Source of the DNA: Nesterenkonia halotolerans
GTDB taxonomy: Bacteria; Actinomycetota; Actinomycetes; Actinomycetales; Micrococcaceae
Assembly (NCBI RefSeq): GCF_014874065.1
Contig: NZ_JADBEE010000001.1
Coordinates: 1,674,001 to 1,738,000 of the forward strand
Direction of reading: 5' to 3'
Length of the DNA: 64,000 bases
Position 1 is the stretch's first letter. Each line of letters opens with the position of its first letter. Below are positions 8,649 to 16,615 of the stretch, in pieces. The notes under the pieces were generated by a model. It worked only from the letters and a program-made list of their open reading frames with translations, was not told the origin of the DNA and did no database searches. Position numbers and translations under genes: made by a program.

Positions 8649-8677
8649 ACCACATGGACAGGTTCATTCCATGTGGT
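8649..8677. promoter_or_regulatory. Inverted repeat upstream of the aldo/keto reductase gene
   Basis: Perfect 10-bp arms ACCACATGGA (8649-8658) and TCCATGTGGT (8668-8677) flank a 9-base spacer. GAACCAC also occurs twice, once at each side. It lies 63-91 bases before the start codon, a likely place for a promoter and a repressor or activator. No regulator gene is adjacent, so the binding protein is unknown. Confidence 0.5.
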
Positions 8678-8809
8678 GAACCACAGACACTCCTGGATGC
8701 CCTCCACGCATCATACGAGCCTGTCCTCACTGGTCAGCGGTTGCCCGCGGGCTTAGGCTGAGATCAGCACCGGACACATCCGCCCCACGCCGATCGCAGA
8801 GGAAACACC

Positions 8810-9427
8810 ATGCCAGCAGAGGTCACCACGTCACGACGCCGCGCCACCGGGCGGACCCTGCTGATCGTCTCAGCCCTGGGCACCGCTGGTTTCGCCGGCT
8901 GGTCCATGGCCCAGCTCCAGCAGTCCGGCCCCGAGACGTTCCTCGCGGAAGCCTGGCATGCCTTCGGCCTGGTCGTCTTCGCGGGCCTCTTCGCGCTGGT
9001 CGCGTGGCGCCCACGGGCCTACCCAGGACTGATGGAGCTGACCATCCTGCACAGCGCCGGCATGTTCGTGCTGGCCTTCAGCAATCAGGACGCCGCCGGC
9101 TCCACCGCGAACATGGTCCTGCATGGGCTGCTGACACTGGCGCTGCTGATCGCCTACGTGATGCTCGGATGCATCAAGGCCTGGGGCCGCCAGAGTGCAC
9201 CAGCCCCCCGGAAGGACACGAGCAAGAATCACAACGCTGCGAAGGACTCCGGGAAGAAGCCCGTGGGAGAGGCCGAGCAGCGCAAGGGACTGGACCGAGA
9301 TCCTGCTTCGCCGGCACCAGCCTCCGCGCCGGCCTCGGCGCCGCGGCAGGAATCCGCCCCGGCAGGGCAGGCTCAGCCCACCAAGCCGATGCCGCAGAGC
9401 CTGCCGGAGGACCGCCCGCGCAGTTGA
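8810..9427 (+). CDS. Small membrane protein with disordered tail, unknown function
   Basis: 205 residues. Four hydrophobic helices are visible at about 17-35, 47-64, 71-90 and 98-118, followed by a hydrophilic tail of some 85 residues rich in Ala, Pro, Lys, Ser and Gln that looks disordered. No motif that I can name is present. The first half has the size and helix layout of small DoxX-like or DUF-type four-helix proteins, but nothing specific supports that. ATG at 8810 has GAGGAAA seven bases before it. The gene stands alone between the divergent aldo/keto reductase and the convergent LytTR regulator. Confidence 0.7.
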   Translation: MPAEVTTSRRRATGRTLLIVSALGTAGFAGWSMAQLQQSGPETFLAEAWHAFGLVVFAGLFALVAWRPRAYPGLMELTILHSAGMFVLAFSNQDAAGSTANMVLHGLLTLALLIAYVMLGCIKAWGRQSAPAPRKDTSKNHNAAKDSGKKPVGEAEQRKGLDRDPASPAPASAPASAPRQESAPAGQAQPTKPMPQSLPEDRPRS

Positions 9428-9494
9428 GCGGGGCGCTGGCCTGGCTCGCACTCGCAGCCGAGCCGACCACCGGCCCGATCGCCGCGAGAGCGGT

Positions 9495-10307
9495 TCACAG
9501 GCCGAGGCGTCGGCGCAGCTCGGGCGCATGCCGGCGGGACACCTCGACCCGACTGCGCTGGCGATCGTTGAGCACCAGCACCAGGGTGCCTCGGAAGTCC
9601 GGCACGAGTTCGCGGACGTAGCGCAGGTTCACCAGATATGAGCGGTGAACACGGAAGAAGTGACCCTGCAGCCTGCGCTCGAGCTCGTTGAGCGAGAAGG
9701 AAACCAGCACACGGTCATCCGCCAGCTTCAGCGAGGCATACCCGCGCGCCGCCACGGCGTAGGCGATCGCGTCGCCCTCCACCAACACGGTGCGCCCGTC
9801 CTTCTGCACGGGGATCCGCACCAGCTGATGCTGCGCTGAGCGTTCCGCGGGAGCCGTCTCGCCTGAGGCTGCAGCGACTGGCGCCGACCGAGCTGCTGAG
9901 TCCGCAGAGGCCGGGGTCGCTGAGGTCTCAGCACCGGCCAGGGCTCGTTCCACCGAACGCTGCAGCCGCTCCGCAGAAAAGGGCTTGACCAGATAGTCGG
10001 CCGCCGCCAGATCGAAGGCCTCCACGGCGTGATCGGGGTAGGCCGTGGTGAAGATGACCTGGGGGCGCCGAGCTCCCTGAGCGCCCGCCGATCCGCGCAG
10101 CCGCTCGGCAACCTGGAGTCCGGTCAGCCCAGGCATCCGTATATCCAGAAAGACCAGGTCATAGGCCAGCGAGTTCAGCAGCAGCAACGCCTCTTCGCCA
10201 TTGGTGGCCTCGCCGACCACCTGGACACCGCCGATCTCCTCCAGCAGAAATCGCAATTCCTCACGGGCCGGCGCCTCATCGTCGACGATCAGGGCCCGGG
10301 GGTGCAT
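9495..10307 (-). CDS. LytTR-family response regulator
   Basis: 270 residues. The receiver domain (about 1-125) has the acidic pair in ALIVDDEAPAREEL, the phospho-acceptor Asp55 in LVFLDIRMPG, and the conserved Lys in YLVKPFSAERL. An Ala/Pro linker leads to a LytTR DNA-binding domain (about 163-268) with LVEGDAIAYAVAARGY, SLNELERRL, FRVHRSYLVNLRYV and an Arg-rich end. It is the last gene of a minus-strand operon, 42 bases after its partner kinase. LytS/LytTR pairs beside carboxylate carriers usually sense pyruvate or acetate and switch on the carrier genes, so the neighbouring symporters are the obvious targets (inference). Confidence 0.92.
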   Translation of the reverse strand: MHPRALIVDDEAPAREELRFLLEEIGGVQVVGEATNGEEALLLLNSLAYDLVFLDIRMPGLTGLQVAERLRGSAGAQGARRPQVIFTTAYPDHAVEAFDLAAADYLVKPFSAERLQRSVERALAGAETSATPASADSAARSAPVAAASGETAPAERSAQHQLVRIPVQKDGRTVLVEGDAIAYAVAARGYASLKLADDRVLVSFSLNELERRLQGHFFRVHRSYLVNLRYVRELVPDFRGTLVLVLNDRQRSRVEVSRRHAPELRRRLGL

Positions 10308-10349
10308 CCGCCCAGTATAGAGCTGATGTTCAGGTTTATGTGATTCGCA

Positions 10350-11675
10350 TCACCGGAGCGGAATGGTCAGTTCCACCACGGTGCCACCGGACCGCGGAGT
10401 GGAGATGGAGAGGTCGTAACGGTCCCCGAACAACGAGTTGAGCCGCTCCGTGATGTTCTGCAGCCCCACACCGGCGTGGCTGGGATCCTCCTGGATCGAA
10501 TCCAGGCCGCGAAGCTCCCGGGCACTGTCGGCCATCTTGGCCAGCACCTCGGGGGCCATGCCGACGCCGTCGTCGCTGACCCTGATGCTGGTGGTGCGGG
10601 CCAGAGGATCCACCCGGGCACGCAGATGCACGGTGCCCCCTGCGGGCTTGCCCGCGATCCCATGCTTGACCGCATTCTCCACCAGCGGCTGGATCATCAG
10701 CACCGGCACCCGGGTGGTGAGCACCTGTGGGTCGATGTCATAGCGGACCTTGAGCCGGTCCCCGAAGCGAGCCTGCTCCAGAGAGACATAGGTGCGCACG
10801 AAGTAGTACTCCTGCGCGAACTCCGCGTAGTGGCCCTCCTGCCGCACCGCATAACGGAAGAACTCGGAGAGTCTCAGCAGCAGCTCGCGCGCCTCGTCCG
10901 GGCGAGTGCGCGCCTTCGAAGCGATGGTGTTGAGAATGTTGAACAGGAAGTGTGGGTTGATCTGGGCCCGCAGCGCGTTCAGACGAGCGTCCGTGGCGAG
11001 CTGCTTCTCCCGGTCCAGCTCCGCCAGCTCCAGGTGCAGCGACAGCATCGCGGCCATATCCTCCACGAGCCGGCGCGGCGGGATCTCAGTCTCGGCCTGG
11101 TAGACCCCCAGCGTTCCGATCACGCGACTGCCCACGCGCAGCGGAACGATCACCGCTGAGGTCACCTCACAATCTGTGGTGCGGCAGCCCACGGACGCCC
11201 GGTCACGGACCACCTGGGTCTTGCCCCTGGCGATCGTGCGAGGCGCCGCAGAAGTCTGCATCTGCGCGCCCTCGCGGTGGTGGTCCGCACCGGGGCCGAC
11301 ATAGGCGAGGATCTGCTCGCGGTCCGTGATCGAGACCGCGTCGCCGGAGAGCATCGGACGCAGCAGCTCGCAGGTGCGCCGCGCGGCCTCCGGGGTCAGG
11401 CCTGCACGCAGCGGCATGGAACGCCCTGCCGCGGCGAGATCTCGCACCCCGCGGCTCACCTCGACCTCACGAGGAGAGACCGGACGCTGCCGACGCCGCC
11501 CGGTGGCCCCGCGCAGCGCCGAGGGATATCCCAGCACCGCTCCGATGGTCAGGAAGAGCCCGAGCCCCAGGGTGGGGACCATGGGCAGCGCCGGATCGGC
11601 GAGGACCTGGGTGCCGACGTAGACCAGCACCCAGATCAGCGTCACCGCCGCCGCCAGTATCGCGCTACCGCGCAT
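10350..11675 (-). CDS. LytS-type sensor histidine kinase
   Basis: 441 residues. Two membrane helices at the N-terminus (about 5-23 and 34-50) are followed by a GAF-like sensor region (about 90-215) and then a His_kinase/HATPase_c core of the LytS/YehU kind. The phospho-acceptor is His242 in AQINPHFLFNILNTI. The ATP lid is shown by RVSDDGVGM and GVGLQNITERL. Unlike typical LytS it has only two helices rather than a 5TM-5TMR_LYT region, so a signal is more likely read in the cytosolic GAF domain. The start overlaps the end of the upstream symporter gene by 11 bases, which implies translational coupling. Confidence 0.92.
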   Translation of the reverse strand: MRGSAILAAAVTLIWVLVYVGTQVLADPALPMVPTLGLGLFLTIGAVLGYPSALRGATGRRRQRPVSPREVEVSRGVRDLAAAGRSMPLRAGLTPEAARRTCELLRPMLSGDAVSITDREQILAYVGPGADHHREGAQMQTSAAPRTIARGKTQVVRDRASVGCRTTDCEVTSAVIVPLRVGSRVIGTLGVYQAETEIPPRRLVEDMAAMLSLHLELAELDREKQLATDARLNALRAQINPHFLFNILNTIASKARTRPDEARELLLRLSEFFRYAVRQEGHYAEFAQEYYFVRTYVSLEQARFGDRLKVRYDIDPQVLTTRVPVLMIQPLVENAVKHGIAGKPAGGTVHLRARVDPLARTTSIRVSDDGVGMAPEVLAKMADSARELRGLDSIQEDPSHAGVGLQNITERLNSLFGDRYDLSISTPRSGGTVVELTIPLR

Positions 11676-13350
11676 CCATTCCCCCTCGCGTCAGTCGGGC
11701 CATGCGTTCCGCGCGGCGATCCGCGGCGGTCCCGTGCATCTGCACCCAGTGTGCCTGCACACCCGCCGGCGCGCTGGTGCGCCGCGAGACCAGCACCACG
11801 ACCGCCACGGTGATCGGGGCCACCACCAAGGTGGGCGCGGCAAGCAGCTCGCGCAGCCAGGTGGTGTCAATCAGGCCCGCAGTGAGGAACATGCTCACCG
11901 AAAGCCCCGCGCCCGTGAGCAGACCGGCGAGCGCCCCGGCCGCCGTCGTCCTGTGCCACCAGATCGCCAGCACCAGCACCGGCGTCAGAGCGGACCCTGC
12001 GACGGCGAAGGCCCAGGTCACCATGGTGGCGACCAGCGAGGGCATGGCCGGGGCGAAGGCCTCGGGACGCAGCGCGATGGCCAGGCCCGCCGCGAGGGCG
12101 GCGCCGAGCAGCGTGGTGATCCGCCCTGCCCAGACGGCCTGGCGCTGAGTGGCCTTGGGATTGATGTGGCGCTCATAGACGTCGTGGCCCCAGGTCGCCG
12201 CCGAGGCGAGCAGCAGCCCCGCGACGGTGGACATGGCGGCGATCAGCGCGGCGGCGGCGATCAGGCCGAGTCCGGACTGCTCCCCGTAGATGCGTCCCAG
12301 CACCGGCAGCGCATGTTCTGGTGTGTGCAGCACGCCGTTGACGGTGAGCTCCTCGAGCCAGGGCCGGCCGGCGACGGCGTCGGGGATGATGTCCCGCGCG
12401 GCGGTGCCGAGCATGATCGCCATGGCGTAGAAGGCACCGATAAGCATCAGCACCCAGACCGTGGTGGTGCGGGCAGCCTTGCCGGTGGGCGAGGTGAAGT
12501 ATCGATTCATCACATGCGGCAGTCCTGCGGTGCCGAGACCCAGGGTCACCACCAGCGCCACCTGACCCAGGGGGCCGTAGCGCGCCCCCGGCTCCCCGAA
12601 GAGCGCGGGCTCTCCGGGGTGCATCTGATTGGTCTCCTCGGTGAGCACCCAGTCCTGGCCCTCGGGCCCGCCGAGCGTGGGGTTGGCCAGCGGCGCCTGG
12701 CTGAGACTGTGCACGGCATCGCCATAGCGGAAGCCGTCTGCGGTCACCACCACGGCCAGCCAGACCAGCGCGGCGAAGAGCAGCAGGAACTGGACCGCCT
12801 GATTCCAGGTGGTCCCGCGCATGCCGCCGAAGGCGACGACGACGGCGACCACCGCCGTGGAGAGCAGCACTCCGGTCGCATAGGGCGAGAGCCCGAGCAG
12901 CCCCTGTCCGACGAGCAGCTCCCAGGTGATCCCCCCGCCCACGGACTGCGGGACGAGATAGCAGAGGATGACCAGCTGCACGACCCCCACCGAGGCCAGA
13001 CGCACCGGATCAGAGTCCATCCGACGGCCCAGGAAGTCCGCCAGCGAGAACTCCCCGAACCGGCGCAGCGGGGCGGCGATCAGCAGCAGCACCGGAACAA
13101 ATCCGGCGGCGAACCCCACCGCATACCAGGCGCCATCCAGACCTGAGACATAGACGGCGGCGGCGACGCCGAGGAACGAGGCCGCGGAGAGATAGTCGCC
13201 GCAGATCGCCCAGGAGTTCGTCATCACCCCCACACGCTGCCCGGCGAGGTAGAAGTCCACCGTGGACGGGCCGCGCGGGCGACTGAGGAAGGAGACCCCG
13301 AGCACGATCACCAGGACAGCAGCCAAGGTCACCACTGCTGTGGAGGTCAC
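11665..13350 (-). CDS. Cation:acetate-type solute:sodium symporter (ActP/MctC-like)
   Basis: 561 residues, about thirteen membrane helices, solute:sodium symporter family. ActP-like features are FYLAGQRVGVMTNSWAICGDYLSAASFLG near the N-terminus, VPQSVGGGITWELL, GMRGTTWNQAVQ and LGTAGLPHVMNRYFT. This subfamily takes up short monocarboxylates such as acetate, propionate and pyruvate with sodium or protons. It lies third in a five-gene operon, overlapping the small membrane protein before it by four bases and the kinase after it by eleven. The exact substrate is open. A separate, differently built symporter is encoded divergently 1.1 kb away. Confidence 0.92.
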   Translation of the reverse strand: MTSTAVVTLAAVLVIVLGVSFLSRPRGPSTVDFYLAGQRVGVMTNSWAICGDYLSAASFLGVAAAVYVSGLDGAWYAVGFAAGFVPVLLLIAAPLRRFGEFSLADFLGRRMDSDPVRLASVGVVQLVILCYLVPQSVGGGITWELLVGQGLLGLSPYATGVLLSTAVVAVVVAFGGMRGTTWNQAVQFLLLFAALVWLAVVVTADGFRYGDAVHSLSQAPLANPTLGGPEGQDWVLTEETNQMHPGEPALFGEPGARYGPLGQVALVVTLGLGTAGLPHVMNRYFTSPTGKAARTTTVWVLMLIGAFYAMAIMLGTAARDIIPDAVAGRPWLEELTVNGVLHTPEHALPVLGRIYGEQSGLGLIAAAALIAAMSTVAGLLLASAATWGHDVYERHINPKATQRQAVWAGRITTLLGAALAAGLAIALRPEAFAPAMPSLVATMVTWAFAVAGSALTPVLVLAIWWHRTTAAGALAGLLTGAGLSVSMFLTAGLIDTTWLRELLAAPTLVVAPITVAVVVLVSRRTSAPAGVQAHWVQMHGTAADRRAERMARLTRGGMDAR

Positions 13351-13733
13351 CGGGGGGCCTCCTCAGCGGAGATCTCCGGGTCATCGAGCTCCTTCTGCCC
13401 GCCGAGCATGCGCGATTCCACCGAGGCGCTGAGCCGAGCGGCGGCGATGCCGATCACCGCGAAGACCAGATAGAGCCCTCCGGCCGCCGCCACGAAACCA
13501 GGACTGAGACCACCGAGCACGCGCGCACCGGTCCACCACTGAAGGGTGATGGTCAGCACCGGAAACGCGGCGACGAGGATCAGGAACAGGAAGAAGTAGG
13601 CCAGCGCGATCGCGCGCTGAGCGCGGAAGGCGGCATCGACCTCGGCGGGGGTGTCGCGCACCTCCCGGTCGGAAGATGCGCCGATATCAGGCAGCGCCAC
13701 CTCGGTCTCGCCTCGGCTCAGGCGGGCATCCAC
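13347..13733 (-). CDS. Small two-helix membrane protein, DUF485-like symporter partner
   Basis: 128 residues with two membrane helices at about 41-62 and 79-100, a charged N-terminal stretch and an acidic tail. Size, topology and place directly before an ActP-like carrier match the DUF485 proteins (YjcH type) that accompany acetate permeases, although the N-terminal part is longer than usual and I cannot confirm the family from motifs alone. Its stop overlaps the symporter start by four bases, and its start overlaps the end of the preceding gene by sixteen, so the three are translated as a block. Confidence 0.65.
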   Translation of the reverse strand: MDARLSRGETEVALPDIGASSDREVRDTPAEVDAAFRAQRAIALAYFFLFLILVAAFPVLTITLQWWTGARVLGGLSPGFVAAAGGLYLVFAVIGIAAARLSASVESRMLGGQKELDDPEISAEEAPR

Positions 13734-14200
13734 GTCCGGTACATGTTCCAGGCGGACTTGATCAGCACGACGGCTCCACCGCCGGCGAGCACGAGCCCCA
13801 TCCCCGGCAGCAGCCCGCCCCAGGCATCTGCCTGGGCCGAGAACGCGAGGATGTTCCAGGCCTGGAGCAGAACGATCGCCGCCACGAGCAGTCCAGGGAT
13901 GATCGCGTGGGCGATGGCGAGCCGACGCCGCGGGACGAACGCTCCGGCGAAGGCGAGGAAGCCCACCGCCAGCGTGATGACACCGGGACCGTCGGTGCCG
14001 CGCAGGGCATAGGTCTCACCGGTGACCTGCTCCATGAAGGGCAGGTAGACCCACGGCAGGAAGGCCGAGACGATCAGCATCAGTCCGCCGAGGATCATGG
14101 CACGACTGCCGGGGTGGAACACTCCCCAGCCGGTGGCGCGTCCAGCCTTGAGGCGGGCAGAGAGGCCGCCGTAGATGCCCTTGTCAGCAGTCGTGGTCAT
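13718..14200 (-). CDS. Four-helix membrane protein, first gene of the symporter operon
   Basis: 160 residues with about four hydrophobic segments (roughly 35-55, 73-92, 97-117 and 124-146). No family is recognised. The FLPWVYLP segment after the first helix resembles small actinobacterial membrane proteins of unknown role. As leader of the operon it probably supports the carrier or its sensor, but this is inference from position only. ATG at 14200 begins MTTTADKG; the spacer to the divergent DUF4212 gene is 277 bases. Confidence 0.7.
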   Translation of the reverse strand: MTTTADKGIYGGLSARLKAGRATGWGVFHPGSRAMILGGLMLIVSAFLPWVYLPFMEQVTGETYALRGTDGPGVITLAVGFLAFAGAFVPRRRLAIAHAIIPGLLVAAIVLLQAWNILAFSAQADAWGGLLPGMGLVLAGGGAVVLIKSAWNMYRTWMPA

Positions 14201-14477
14201 GCGGCCATCCTAGGTGTGATCGACGCCACAGCAGCAATCTTCGACCGAGATTCCAGCCAGCGGCGGGTTTGGGGCGCTGAGCAGCACCTATCGTCCGGCG
14301 AGCGGCCTCTTGGAGTGGACTCTCCGTTCGTCGACGAATACCCGCCGTTGGCAAACACAGATGCACCACTGAGAGGCGTCGCTCTTGTGATCTGCTTCAC
14401 ATTTTGAGTGGCTTAGACACGGCCCCGCGCATCCCGTGCGGGTGAATCGCCTCGCACAGATAAGAAGGGAGCCTCCC
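14201..14477. promoter_or_regulatory. Divergent control region between two symporter systems
   Basis: This gap separates the five-gene minus-strand operon from the DUF4212/symporter pair. It contains the perfect CRP/GlxR-type dyad listed separately (14386-14401) and a GGTGAATC-type motif (14441-14458) shared with the BCCT leader. AAGGGAG at about 14465-14471 is the ribosome-binding site for the DUF4212 gene. A LytTR target with two spaced direct repeats would be expected here, but I could not pick one out. Confidence 0.6.
14386..14401. promoter_or_regulatory. CRP/GlxR-type operator
   Basis: TGTGA-TCTGCT-TCACA is a perfect match to the TGTGA-N6-TCACA consensus of Crp/GlxR regulators, centred about 85 bases before the DUF4212 start. 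GlxR-type proteins in actinobacteria tie carbon-source genes, including acetate use, to cAMP. The regulator gene itself is not in the window. Confidence 0.72.
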
Positions 14478-14804
14478 ATGTCCGATGTGGCACATGAGGG
14501 AAACTCCGGCGTACCGCCTGAAGCGGAGGACATCAGCTGGCGGCAGCGCTATTGGAAGAAGAACCTGCGGCTGATGCTCGTGCTCCTGGCCGTCTGGTTC
14601 ACGGTCTCGTTCGGTTTCGGCATCCTGCTGATCGAGCCGCTGAACAACATCGTGATCCTCGGCTTCCCGCTCGGGCTCTGGTTCGCGCAGCAGGGGTCCG
14701 TCTACACGTTCCTGATCCTGATCCTCGTCTACGCGCTGTGGATGGACAAGATCGATGATGAGTTCGGCGTGGCCGAGCGCAATGACGAGGGAGGCTACAA
14801 GTGA
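14478..14804 (+). CDS. DUF4212 small subunit of a sodium:solute symporter
   Basis: 108 residues with two membrane helices (about 33-52 and 67-90). The signature of the family is visible: RYWKKNLRLMLVLLAVWFTVSFGFGILL followed by FPLGLWFAQQGSVYTFLILILVYALWMDKID. DUF4212 proteins are almost always encoded directly before an SSS-family carrier and are thought to be its small subunit. ATG at 14478 is used because AAGGGAG precedes it; an upstream GTG in the same frame lacks one. The stop overlaps the GTG start of the next gene by four bases. Confidence 0.9.
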   Translation: MSDVAHEGNSGVPPEAEDISWRQRYWKKNLRLMLVLLAVWFTVSFGFGILLIEPLNNIVILGFPLGLWFAQQGSVYTFLILILVYALWMDKIDDEFGVAERNDEGGYK

Positions 14805-16474
14805 CTGAGACCCAGTTCTGGACCTTCTTCTTCATCATCCTGACCTTCGGGATCTACATCATCATCGCGTGGCGCTCCCGGGTGAAGGAGACCAAGGAGT
14901 TCTACGTCGCCTCTCAGGGCGTGCCCACGCTCGCCAACGGCGCGGCCATCGCCGCCGACTGGATGAGTGCTGCGAGCTTCATCGGCATGGCCGGGCTGAT
15001 CGCGTTCCTCGGATCGGACGGCTCGGTCTACCTCATGGGCTGGACCGGCGGCTACGTTCTGCTTGCACTGCTGCTGGCCCCCTACCTGCGCAAATGGGGC
15101 AAGTTCACGGTGCCCGAGTTCGTCGGGGATCGCTATTCGGAGTCGGTGCGCCTGGTCGCCGCGATCTGCGCGATCGTCGTCTCCTTCACCTACGTCGTCG
15201 GCCAGATGGCCGGTGGCGGCATCGTCTTCAGCCGCTTCCTGGGCCTGTCCATCGAGTGGGGCGTCGTGCTGGTCGCCGTCGTCATCTTCTTCTATGCAGT
15301 GCTCGGCGGCATGAAGGGCATCACCTACACCCAGGTGGCGCAGTACACCGTGCTCATCATCGCCTACCTGATCCCCGCGTTCGCCGTGGCCTACCAGACC
15401 ACCGGCATTCCGATTCCGCAGATCTCCTACGGGCAGATTCTCGCTGAGCTGGACGCACTCAGTGCGGAGTTCGGACTGGCCGCCTTCACGGAGGCCTTCG
15501 CAGGGCGCGCCGGCGGTCAGGTCGACGTCTTCCTGGTGACGCTGTCGCTGATGCTCGGCACGGCCGGCCTACCGCACGTGATCATCCGCTTCTACACGAC
15601 CAAGACGGTCCGCGGCGCTCGCTACTCGGCGTTCTGGGCGCTGTTCTTCATCTCGCTGCTCTACCTCACGGCTCCCGCAGTGGGCGCCTTCACCAAGCTG
15701 AACCTGCTCCAGGGCGTCCAGGGGCAGAGCCCCGACACCCTTCCGGACTGGATCAACACCTGGGGAGCCACAGGGCTGGTGACGGTCAACCAGGATGCGG
15801 AGACGATCCAGTCGGTCTCCAACATCGCAACCTCCGGTGCAGACCTGATCGTCAACAACGACATCCTGGTCCTCGCTTCCCCCGAGATCGGCGGCCTCCC
15901 CGCCCCGATCGTCGGCCTGATGGCTGCAGGCGGCATGGCGGCAGCCATGTCCACCGCGGCCGGCCTGTTGCTGGTCATCTCCTCGGCCGCTTCCCATGAC
16001 CTGTACTTCCGGGTCATCAAGAAGACCGGGGCCTCCGACAAGGAGCAGATGCTCGTCGGGCGCATCGCCATGGCAGTGGCGATCCTGGTGGCCATCTGGG
16101 CCGGCATCAACCCGCCGGCCTTCGTGGCTCAGGTGGTCGCTTTCGCCTTCGGACTCGCCGCATCCACCTTCTTCCCGATCCTGATACTGGGCATCTTCTG
16201 GAAGAAGGCGAACGGCCCCGGAGCGACGGCAGGCATGCTCAGCGGTCTGGTGTTCACCGCGACCTACATGATCTACACGCTGGAGGTCTTCGGCACCGGC
16301 GCGAACGATCACATCCTCAACGTCTCCCCCGAAGGGATCGGCGCTGTGGGTGCTGCGGTGAACTTCATCGTCACCGTGGTGGTCTCCAAGCTGACCGCCC
16401 CACCGAGCCAGGTGGTCCAGGAGATGGTCGAAGAGATCCGCTACCCGCAGACACGAGCTGCCGTGCGGTCCTGA
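14801..16474 (+). CDS. Sodium:solute symporter, VC_2705-like (acetate/monocarboxylate)
   Basis: 557 residues with about thirteen membrane helices. Typical SSS features are FYVASQGVPTLANGAAIAADWMSAASFIG, YVVGQMAGGGIVFSRFLG, GGMKGITYTQVAQY and MLGTAGLPHVIIRFYTT. Pairing with a DUF4212 subunit puts it in the VC_2705-like branch rather than in the ActP branch encoded on the other strand. GTG at 14801 is embedded in the overlap GTGA with the upstream stop, a sign of coupled translation. Control through the upstream CRP/GlxR site and perhaps the nearby LytTR regulator is inferred. The gene ends about 35 bases before a strong hairpin. Confidence 0.92.
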   Translation: MTETQFWTFFFIILTFGIYIIIAWRSRVKETKEFYVASQGVPTLANGAAIAADWMSAASFIGMAGLIAFLGSDGSVYLMGWTGGYVLLALLLAPYLRKWGKFTVPEFVGDRYSESVRLVAAICAIVVSFTYVVGQMAGGGIVFSRFLGLSIEWGVVLVAVVIFFYAVLGGMKGITYTQVAQYTVLIIAYLIPAFAVAYQTTGIPIPQISYGQILAELDALSAEFGLAAFTEAFAGRAGGQVDVFLVTLSLMLGTAGLPHVIIRFYTTKTVRGARYSAFWALFFISLLYLTAPAVGAFTKLNLLQGVQGQSPDTLPDWINTWGATGLVTVNQDAETIQSVSNIATSGADLIVNNDILVLASPEIGGLPAPIVGLMAAGGMAAAMSTAAGLLLVISSAASHDLYFRVIKKTGASDKEQMLVGRIAMAVAILVAIWAGINPPAFVAQVVAFAFGLAASTFFPILILGIFWKKANGPGATAGMLSGLVFTATYMIYTLEVFGTGANDHILNVSPEGIGAVGAAVNFIVTVVVSKLTAPPSQVVQEMVEEIRYPQTRAAVRS

Positions 16475-16507
16475 GACCGGATCGGCTGACTCAGCCGGTT
16501 CTCCGAC

Positions 16508-16553
16508 AGACAGGCGGCCCGCGCTCCAGTGATGGAGCGGGGGCCGCCTGTCT
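16508..16553. terminator. Long hairpin between convergent genes
   Basis: A stem of 13 bp (16508-16520 with 16541-16553) continues as a further 7 bp around a GTGA loop, with one unpaired base. There is no clear T run, so efficiency is uncertain, but position between the symporter and the convergent epimerase supports a terminator role. Confidence 0.7.
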
Positions 16554-16615
16554 CTGCGCCTATGCCTATCCCTGTGTCTGCGCGTGGGCCGAGAAGGTGC
16601 CCTGAAGGCTGGTGC

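Noticed and set aside
9428..9494. Weak GGCTCG/CGAGCC stem between the small membrane protein gene and the LytTR gene
   Set aside because: Only six base pairs with a ten-base loop and no T run; too weak to call a terminator.
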